DNA of 64,000 bases from Sarcocystis neurona (Eukaryota > Apicomplexa > Conoidasida > Eucoccidiorida > Sarcocystidae): positions 2,771,450-2,835,449 of the forward strand of contig KL647289.1 of the NCBI GenBank assembly GCA_000727475.1. Reading direction: 5' to 3'. Below the pieces are notes generated by a model, which saw nothing but the letters and a program-made list of their open reading frames with translations, was not told where the DNA came from and ran no database searches. Position numbers and translations under genes: made by a program. Below, in pieces: positions 56,613-64,000 of this stretch. The stretch's first letter is position 1, and each line of letters begins with the position of its first letter.

Positions 56613-57408
56613 GTGGTGACGTCTCTCTCATGTAGAATAAGGACGTGGCAGGGTTTCTTTGTGAAGCAGCGGAGGAACACAGGGGACGGAGAAAGAAGTT
56701 ACCGGCTGAACGGGGAACGCAACGATCAGGGTATACGGTGCATGTTGAAGAGAAACGAGAGTGTGCGGTGTGCTGACGAAGAAGAGAGACTGGTTCAACA
56801 GAGAAAGCAGGTGAACACACACAGCTCGTGAAGCGAGGAGAAGTGGCCTTAAAGAGAAGAAGGAGGACAAACCGCATTGTCGTCGCACCTTGATGCGAAG
56901 AAGTAGGTGTGCGTCTTTTTTTTTTAAAGCATGGCGACATTCCTTCGAAGGGAAAGAGCAACGTTTTCATGTCAACGGTGAGGAAGTCGGAGATCCATCA
57001 ATTTATACTTGGACCGAGAAATACGTTGTAGATGGAGAAAAAAAAAGACAAGCAGGAATTTACTGGATCAAAGGGACATTGGCATAGGTGGGGGAAAGCA
57101 TCTGCTTGGTACGAAGGATCCTCACGAGACGCCAGGGGACTGAACTTCATTCTAGTAGCGTTGAAAAAGCTGCTGCCCTGGAGAAAGTTAGTCGAGATTG
57201 TTCCGCCAAGAAGGTTAAGTATGAAGATTCTCTGCCAACAAAAATAAAGCGGAGATGCGGTAGATTGTCGGTCCCTCAGAAGTGGAAACGTAGGGAGAAC
57301 CCGACTGAACACTGCAGGAACTATCAAGCCGAGCTTTTCCCCAACCAGCAGCAAGAGACAAGCTCCGGGCTTGACGTTGACACCGCCGTTACGGAGAAAT
57401 CCAAGTAG
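56613..57408 (+). CDS. Candidate 3' exons of the plus-strand gene, or a separate small gene
   Basis: Three phase-compatible plus-strand pieces: to 56810 (EEERLVQQRKQ, donor CAG|GTGAAC); 56930-56977 (HGDIPSKGKSNVFMST, after a T-rich TTTTTTTAAAG acceptor, donor ACG|GTGAGG); 57088-57408 (acceptor GGCATAG|GTG), with a lysine-rich region (KVKYEDSLPTKIKRRCGRLS) and LDVDTAVTEKSK before TAG. The last piece has clear coding composition. The TAG lies within a GTAGGT donor-like site, so a further exon (57420-57570) is possible. In the first piece a second frame starting after ATGTAG| at 56635 competes. The link to the 2096-codon ORF is unproven. Confidence 0.4.
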
Positions 57409-58412
57409 GTTCGGATCGAATGAGGAAAAATAGTTTGTTGAACGGGAAAATACGGTCTGGGAACTGCGAAGAAGACGTGCAGCTGCATATCTGTCGGGAA
57501 AGGTTCCGTGCGGAGTCGCAGGACTGGGGCGCACTGAGGGCAGGACCAGCAGTACCAGCAGTAAATACGTGCACGTATCTACGTGGAAACCGTCATTTTC
57601 TGCCGGCCACATCTGTCTGTCTCCAGATATGTAGGTCTCCTTGCATGTGTACACGTGTGGAAGAGATATGTGCGTACTACGTGATTCCCGCACTCCGAGG
57701 TGTCTCTTTATGCGTACGCGGAGTTTTTTTCAACAGGTCTATGTGTCCGTGCGTGAGCATCTGTAGCCTGCTTCTGCACACATACATGTGTGTGTATTTG
57801 TAAATGAAGATATACCGAGACGACGTGCGGATCAGTGTCTGCGTTCGCGCGTGGTGAAACGGAGTGAATAACTTACGCGCGCCCACGCGCTGTCTGCTAG
57901 TGGGGAGAGAAGCCCCTCCAAACGCCCCGTCTTCATCACAGACGGAAAAATATCTGTGTGCCGCGTGCGCTCACTTTGTTTTCGTTACCTTCCACTTTGT
58001 CGTCCTAGTAGAATCTGACAGAGAAAGGCGAAGAGGTCGCTGGACACTGTGATGACGTGCAGCTTTGTCTCTCTGTAGGCGGACGGTGTTGTCTAGAGGC
58101 GTAGAAGTGTACGCGATATATCTTCGATGTACCTGCGGGTATCCAGTGTGCCAGATAGATACAGCTACTACACGAAGGGGCGCGTAGGCTGTTTCTATGT
58201 GTATGTGTGTATACATTGAGTCGATATATTTACATGCGTACAGATACATACATATATATACGTGTATATACGTACGTTGGGTGGATGCTGTGTGTAAGTG
58301 TGGTATACGTATTGCGCGTCGTGAGTATATGCGTGTGAGCGTTGTGAGTGCTGTGCATACGCATACGTATCTGAATGAGGTGCACCCCAAGGGCGCCGGT
58401 TGTATTCAAGGT

Positions 58413-58518
58413 CCGTTTTGGAGACCCTCGGCCTTCAAAACGGGGAGAGCACTGATGTGGGCATGCTCTAGCGTGTGTTCCGGCATTATTGCTGGTGACT
58501 AGCACAGATAGTAGTGCT
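58413..58518 (+). ncRNA. Cluster of four potential RNA hairpins (candidate structured RNA)
   Basis: Four adjacent stem-loops: 58413-58423 with 58433-58443 (11 pairs, one G-U, 9-base loop); 58446-58451 with 58464-58469 (6 pairs); 58480-58485 with 58490-58495 (6 pairs, one G-U, TTAT loop); 58501-58505 with 58514-58518 (5 pairs). The region is locally GC-rich within TA/CA-rich surroundings. No known RNA class was matched. The reverse strand could form nearly the same structure, so orientation is arbitrary. Confidence 0.25.
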
Positions 58519-58812
58519 GAATAAAAAGCACCATAGATTGTTGCGTAGAGTAACCAGATACCTTTTGTGTGAAGCTACCGAGTACGTCGTACACTAGATT
58601 ACGTCGTGGAAGAAGTAAACGCTTACGCAGGACAGGCGTGGGTTCGAGTATTGCATCCAAGATTATTATGAATGTTGCTGGGTTCGTGGAAGGCTGCAGA
58701 CACCGCGTGTCTTCAGGAAACCGAAGACAGTGTGGACCGCATCAGTGATCCAGCCATGTGCGCCGCTGTACAGCCACGTAGTTTAGTGGAACGACCGGCA
58801 CTGCGCTCGCTG

Positions 58813-58923
58813 TGTATATATATATACACATATATATGTGTATATATATATATAGAGAGAGAGAGACACACACACACACACCACCCACATACCACCCCAC
58901 CACACACACACACACACACAGAG
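58813..58923. repeat. TA / GA / CA compound microsatellite, left of the gap
   Basis: Ordered blocks: (TA)n, TGTG, (TA)n, (GA)n, (CA)n, a CCACCCACATACC spacer, then (CA)n and GAG up to the Ns. Confidence 0.95.
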
Positions 58924-59276
58924 NNNNNNNNNNNNNNNNNNNNNNNNNNNNNNNNNNNNNNNNNNNNNNNNNNNNNNNNNNNNNNNNNNNNNNNNNNNNN
59001 NNNNNNNNNNNNNNNNNNNNNNNNNNNNNNNNNNNNNNNNNNNNNNNNNNNNNNNNNNNNNNNNNNNNNNNNNNNNNNNNNNNNNNNNNNNNNNNNNNNN
59101 NNNNNNNNNNNNNNNNNNNNNNNNNNNNNNNNNNNNNNNNNNNNNNNNNNNNNNNNNNNNNNNNNNNNNNNNNNNNNNNNNNNNNNNNNNNNNNNNNNNN
59201 NNNNNNNNNNNNNNNNNNNNNNNNNNNNNNNNNNNNNNNNNNNNNNNNNNNNNNNNNNNNNNNNNNNNNNNNNNNN
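58924..59276. other. Assembly gap (353 N)
   Basis: Undetermined bases. Any frame running through them is meaningless. Confidence 1.
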
Positions 59277-59368
59277 ATATATATGTGTATATATATATAT
59301 AGAGAGAGAGACGACACACACACACACACCACCACATACCACCCACCACACACACACACACACAGAGC
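59277..59368. repeat. TA / GA / CA compound microsatellite, right of the gap, near-copy of the left one
   Basis: The same block order as at 58813-58923 with small length differences: TATATATGTGTATATATATA, then GAGAGAGAGA, then CA runs with CCACCACATACCACCCACC, ending CACAGAG and running into unique sequence. Confidence 0.95.
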
Positions 59369-61710
59369 AAGGTGTGCAACTTGCGCGAGGTACAACAAAT
59401 GTGCAGGATGCTCCACAGGCACGTGTATGTGAAAGACTGCTGTTTGACGTATTAAATTCAACGAGTGTGAGATTCTCGGTGTATATGTACACATACGTCA
59501 GCGTTGTAAAGAAGACTGAGAAATGCTAAATGGATACCGAGTGCCGCGATACAACTAGGGATCTAGGTGAGATGCCGCGACTATAGAAGATGTGGTATAT
59601 GCGTGTATATCTTCGTGGTCGCTGATCTTTGATGGGCTGCAGGAACGTACGGTCCTGATTGTGGATGCGTGTGTGTGCGGTACTGTACTGTACTGTACGT
59701 ACGTAGACTGCGTACGTGTATGAGGCGCTCCCTACACGCAGAGGTGCTGGACGTGTTCGAGGTATCTTGGGTATTTGTTTTCTAGATTATGCTTGTTGGA
59801 ACAGTAGCACAGTCGTGGCTGGAGTGCTGATCACGGAAGTGAAAAGGAGAGAAATGTGCTGTAGTCTTTGTGCAAAGGCATACACAGGTGGATGCGTATT
59901 TGTGCACGGAAACATCTGTTTGCGCACGTGTATGCGGTACATACTAACACTTTATCTGTGTACAGACATAGTATCAAACTCCGTCTGCGGCACGTGTTAG
60001 CACTTTATTTGTTTACATGCGCCGCGTCAAATTCCGTCTGCTTTGTGATCCCCTGTTCGGATCCTGCGTTCTGAGCAAGAAGGAATACGTAGACGGGTAA
60101 AAACCGCGAGTGCTGCCTGTGCGTATCTCACTGTACACATATAAATATACGTATGTACACATGCAGCATGGATACGGGCATGAAAATGAGCCCGAAGGTT
60201 TGAGTACCAACACATGTTAACCAAGGCGTAAGAGTGCACTTCTTACGGGCTGCAAGTAAAGCGATGTTGCTGAGTTGCCCATCGGATAGCTCCAGAGGAC
60301 AGGAATCAGGTGAATGCGTAGTTGCTTTTCCGTACACACGCAGTGGTGCAGGTGCGTTCACCGTGTCCCACGTGTGCGCGAAACGGAAGAAATTGCTTTC
60401 TTTAAAAATGCACGTTAAGAGGCCTTACTCATACGCTTCTTCGAGTGCAAAGGTCACGCGGGTCAGCGGAGGCGTGCACGTGTGGACCTGGAGGAGGGAA
60501 TGCTTATACCGACGCAACGATGGCAGCGCAGTCACACAGTTGCAGTCGCAAAAGAGGATACATCGACAGCAACTGCATGCTTCGAACCACTGCCTGGAAT
60601 GCGTGAGTGAAAGACAAGAGGTACCATTGCAGTGACTGGATACCCAGCGCCGGACTTCACGTTTCCCCGTGGCTGTCGTACACGTGCAGGTGGAAGTGAC
60701 AACTGCCAGCAGCTCTTTCTAAACACGCGCGGCACAGTTTTTTGAGCGTCTCTCCCGCTGAGACCTCAGCACAGGTTGACGCAGAGGGTGACGACTTTTG
60801 CAGTTAGTTGGCGTGGAGACGTGTCTAATCTTTGAAACGCTGTCAAGCACATCTCATGCAAATCCACACGTGTGTAGGCAGACACGTATGGGTCTTCTTG
60901 TACTTGCATTGTAGGACTCATTCAGACGCTTCGGTAACGACATAGCCGCACATCGTCCTGCTTCTTGTATGCATATACGTGTTGCACGATCTACCAAGAA
61001 TTTCATCATTTGTCATCGTGGCCGTCTTCAAGCTTGAAGCAGTGCTAACATTTGTGGCAATTTGTACATTCCGGGGTGCAGTGCGCAGTTGCAGACCCGA
61101 GGAGAGAAGACGCCACGAAGAAACTGGACAGAACGTCGTCACTGATTTCTCGTGAGAGAGTCGAAGGGAAGAAAAGGTAGGAACTACACTAGGCGCACAA
61201 TCTGAAGACGCATTGCAAAATCAGTATGCGCCGGCCCACAGATGTGTACCCACATAAATATGCATAGAGCTTGGAAGAAGAGAAGATCGAAAACATAGAC
61301 ATTCAGCCGCGTATCTGCGACGAAATTTACGTACGAAAATAAGAGTGCACTTCAAACGAAAATACGCAGATGTGCGCATACCTCAGTAAGCTGGATGCAG
61401 GCAGCCGGTACTGTATTAAAGCGTGTCCCGCAGCATCGTGCTACCTAGGTTATCGAAGAAGAAGACCACCGAATGTGAAGCTAACATGTGTGGAGGAACC
61501 GTAAATCTACGTGGATGCGTAACAGAGTAGGAGTGCGCCCTGGGGAAGAGGGTGGGTGCGGTTATCTGTGTGCATCACTTCACGTGTGCCTCCGTGGGTG
61601 TGTGCTCATACGTGTATACACCTGCGTTTCACGCTCGCAAGCCTGCTGAACGGGGATGCAGTTGCATCGTCGCCACGTGGCGGTACGCAGGTGAGTAGTA
61701 TCCCACAATT
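59369..61710. other. Sparse region right of the gap, weak frames only
   Basis: No supported gene. The most coding-like pieces are plus 60234-60635 (134 codons) and minus 61142 to about 61006 (SSWRLLSSGLQLRTAPRNVQ, ending GAAATTCTTG|GTAGAT) with minus 60735-60532. They overlap on opposite strands and cannot both be real. At 59683-59715 there is a TACTG/TACG tandem stretch. Confidence 0.3.
59945..60047. repeat. Degenerate tandem duplication, 53-base unit
   Basis: TAACACTTTATCTGTGTACA... (59945) recurs as TAGCACTTTATTTGTTTACA... (59998). Both copies contain TCAAA(C/T)TCCGTCTGC. Confidence 0.75.
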
Positions 61711-62226
61711 ACATAGCCCTAGTCTAGATCCACTTCGTGGACGTATTTATGTGTCTGCTGATGTGTGGACTTTTTCATTCCTACAGAATGCCGACGCAAG
61801 ACACTTCAACATCTACATTTGGAAACCCCAACAATGTAGACGATACTCGTATTTATACACATATATATATATATATGCGTAGACGCGTCTACAGCGGGGA
61901 CACTTGCGTGTTAGAGGTGTATACGTTGATACATATCATACACGCGGAAGTTCTCTGTACGCGAATGTAGCGCTGCGCTGCGGCCTCTCCTCCGTATTCC
62001 GTGAAGCCTGGTACCTGCGTATGTAGATACTGGCTCCTCTTCCTTCAGAGAGTTTGCATCACAACTCTCTCGCTGTTTCTGCTTGCATAAACCAGCAGTC
62101 CCCTTTTGTGTACTGCAGATCTCTGTGTTCGCTCCATGTATACGAGTTCTTCCTTTGTGATATACCACCGGAGATGGCATATCTCTGCATGCGCGCCGTC
62201 CACCTGTCAATTATCACGAGTGACCT
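61711..62226 (+). repeat. Large imperfect inverted repeat, left arm
   Basis: About 463 bases (61711-62173) match the reverse complement of 62498-62954 at roughly 80-85% by eye. Shared blocks include GACACTTCAACATCTACA, CAACAATGTAGACGATACTC, TGGAAGTTCTCTGTACGCGA (one difference) and GCTTGCATAAAC. A further matching block at the inner end (CTGCATGCGCGC near 62190) pairs with 62244-62268. No terminal signature or coding domain was found. Confidence 0.9.
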
Positions 62227-62954
62227 TATAGATCAGTGAACAGAGGCAGGTCAGTTGCGCGCATGCAGACCAGGTACTCTGTTGGTAACGTCACTCTTCT
62301 TGCGTCTCAGGCTATCCAGTGACAAGGTCTGAGAAGTTCTGTCACGCTTTCCCATAGCGCCTTCGCTTCTCTGGAGTGCGGCTATCTCACGATGGAAGTA
62401 AAACAGCGGTACGTATATATGTGGAAACAGGCTTTCGCCGTGACGCGACAAATAGGCACAGGTGTAAACGTACCTAAGCAAAAACTGCTTGTCATACCTC
62501 CGGTGGCATATCACAAAGAAAGAATTGGTGTACGTGGAGCGAATACAGAGATCTGCGGTACACAATAGTGGACTGCTAGTTTATGCAAGCAGAGACAGCG
62601 ACGGAGTCACAATTTAGGCTGTCTGAAGGCAAAGGAGCCGGCGTCTACATACGCAGATACCATGCTTCTTGAAATCCGGAGGACAGGCAGCAGCGCAACG
62701 ATACATTCGCGTACAGAGAACTTCCACGTGTATGATATGTATTAACAAATACACCTCTAACACGTAGATGTCCCCGGTGCAGACGCGTCTACGCGCAGAA
62801 TATAAATATATATATATATACACGAGTATCGTCTACATTGTTGGAGTTTCCAGGTGTAGATGTTGAAGTGTCTTGTGTCGGTATATCATAGGAACGAAAA
62901 AGTCCACGCCTCAGCAGACACACAAATACGTTCACGAAGTCTAGTGATCTATGT
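62227..62954 (-). repeat. Large imperfect inverted repeat, right arm with about 230-base insertion
   Basis: Reverse-complement copy of 61711-62226, interrupted by about 228 bases (62270-62497) that have no partner in the left arm. A TA microsatellite is present at the equivalent place in both arms (61860-61876; 62803-62820). Open frames on both arms mirror each other because of the duplication and are not evidence of genes. Confidence 0.9.
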
Positions 62955-64000
62955 ATACCGCGTATACAGGGTGACACAATATCCGCAGTCATGGCAAAAG
63001 TGTATGTGGCAAACTCCGTTCAGCTCGCAGGTGGCCAGCACTTTTCCCTTAGTGAGAAGTTATTACAGAGACCAATTTGTTGTAGATGTGGATCCTATCC
63101 TTCGACGTTTCTAGAAGACATTGCCGATATTTTTCTTGCGCAGAGCGTTTAAGACAGGAAATGAACACGCGAGGTCCGCGCCGCCTCAGCGAACTTGTCT
63201 AATCAGCAAGGGTTGCGAAAATAATTAGGAAAGGAAGTGCATTAGTGGAAGATATTTCTCCATGCTATTTCTCTGCACGCCTGTATATTTACTCTGTCAT
63301 ATTGATGGGTTCTCCACGCGAAGACAAACACCGAAATCTGCGGTGGCCACGTGTGCGGAAAGACGCACACGTTGGCAACGTCAAGAGCTACAGAGATGCC
63401 TTCGAAAGAACCGCATCTTATTTTTCAATATTAACTTGTTTTGCATATTTTCGTCCCCAAAGAACTGCTGTTCAGCGGGCACTTCCAGTACACTACAACG
63501 CATCGCGTGTAGCACATCCCACTTAGCGCATACTACAGTGTGCTGCGCTCAGCAGGCGATACGCCACTAGACATTTTGTACCCAGTTTCGTCAAAGATTG
63601 AGAGTACGGAGACAGTCTTGTCCAGACCACAGGTAGATAGGTGCTGCGTTATTATTGTTATTGCATTTGAAAGGTACAACTTGCCAGTGGAGACGTATAC
63701 ACACTTCATGTCCCTGTACTTCAGACTTGGAAACGCTGTATGCGCACCAGCGCATATTCTTTCTCTAAATCACGAGGCACAAAGCCTGCAAATTTCACAT
63801 GCAACGTACGTCCCAATTTCACCTGCGCAGGCCGCGTCCAAAAGAGTCGCCTCCACTGACAAGAAGTTTGTGAAGTTCTCATGCGAATTAAGTTCCGATT
63901 TAAGCGGCGATATGTGCCTCAACAGTTTTTCACGCGAACGACGCTTGCAGGGGAACCGGTGATCCAAAGCTGTATTACCGTTGAGGTTCACCATGGTGTC
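62955..64000. other. Right end of the window, no firm gene
   Basis: Two opposing frames reach the edge: plus 63540-63962 (140 codons from a GTG) and minus 63994-63770 (ATG start, MVNLNGNTALDHRFPCKRRS, with a donor-like GCGCAG|GTGAAA inside). The minus frame could be the first exon of a gene, but nothing decides between them. Confidence 0.3.

Noticed and set aside
55562..56680. 372-codon minus-strand frame
   Set aside because: Leu/Ser/Arg-rich antisense of CAG-type sequence without recognisable domain or start context.
58620..58660. GGGTTCGAGTATTGC, resembling a tRNA T-arm (B box)
   Set aside because: No cloverleaf, acceptor stem or A box could be fitted around it.
58813..59368. Repeat units separated by unknown sequence, considered as an array
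   Set aside because: Simple TA/GA/CA microsatellites duplicated around an assembly gap; no regular repeat-spacer structure, and the genome is eukaryotic.
58672..59529. Long frames on both strands across the gap
   Set aside because: They pass through 353 undetermined bases and microsatellite sequence.
61737..61970. Plus-strand frame similar in sequence to minus-strand frames at 62614-62992
   Set aside because: The similarity comes from the inverted repeat at the DNA level; frames are short, lack starts or splice sites, and are interrupted by TA microsatellites.

Overview
This is nuclear DNA of an apicomplexan parasite, almost certainly a coccidian of the Eimeria/Cyclospora group; Eimeria is favoured. 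The evidence is intron-rich genes, a cyclic-nucleotide phosphodiesterase with the large multi-membrane-span architecture seen in apicomplexans, and alternation of repeat-poor stretches with stretches packed with CAG/CTG trinucleotides that read as Ala, Gln, Ser, Leu or Cys runs. That pattern matches the R (repeat-rich) and P (repeat-poor) segments and homopolymeric amino-acid repeats described for Eimeria. No bacterial, organellar, rRNA, tRNA or CRISPR sequence was seen. A 353-base N gap lies at 58924-59276.

Layout. (1) 1-12822, minus strand: a phosphodiesterase gene running off the left edge. Six exons join in phase: a giant 5' exon, three small exons carrying membrane spans, an exon with the pre-catalytic helical region plus a long low-complexity insertion, and the first 44 residues of the catalytic domain. 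(2) 12823-22461: mostly non-coding, with a few weak candidate exons. (3) 22462-24828, minus: a six-exon gene of about 258 residues with one hydrophobic segment, not recognised. (4) 25589-37794, minus: a complete eight-exon aspartyl-tRNA synthetase of 659 residues in perfect phase, with introns full of TA/CA microsatellites and very long purine/pyrimidine-skewed tracts. Its frame stays open upstream to 39771, a possible 659-codon N-terminal extension. (5) 40594 to about 46.1 kb, minus: an unrecognised multi-exon gene, several of whose junctions agree in phase. (6) 49333-55623, plus: a 2096-codon open frame rich in homopolymers, with further candidate exons to 57408. Between 46.1 and 49.3 kb both strands are open in several frames and no model can be fixed. 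(7) 57.5-64 kb: mostly non-coding and TA/CA-rich, with the gap, a cluster of four potential RNA hairpins (58413-58518) and a large imperfect inverted repeat (61711-62954).

The two recognised genes are housekeeping or signalling genes: cyclic-nucleotide turnover, which in apicomplexans controls protein kinase G/A signalling for motility, egress and invasion, and cytosolic protein synthesis. Nothing suggests that neighbouring genes act in one pathway. The most unusual items are the inverted repeat, the strand switch of purine/pyrimidine polarity around AspRS exon 4, the AspRS N-terminal open frame, the hairpin cluster and the large CAG-repeat ORF.

Limits: exon borders were placed by eye from GT/AG sites, reading phase and family knowledge. 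Where phase and family both agree (AspRS, PDE) the models are strong; elsewhere they are provisional.
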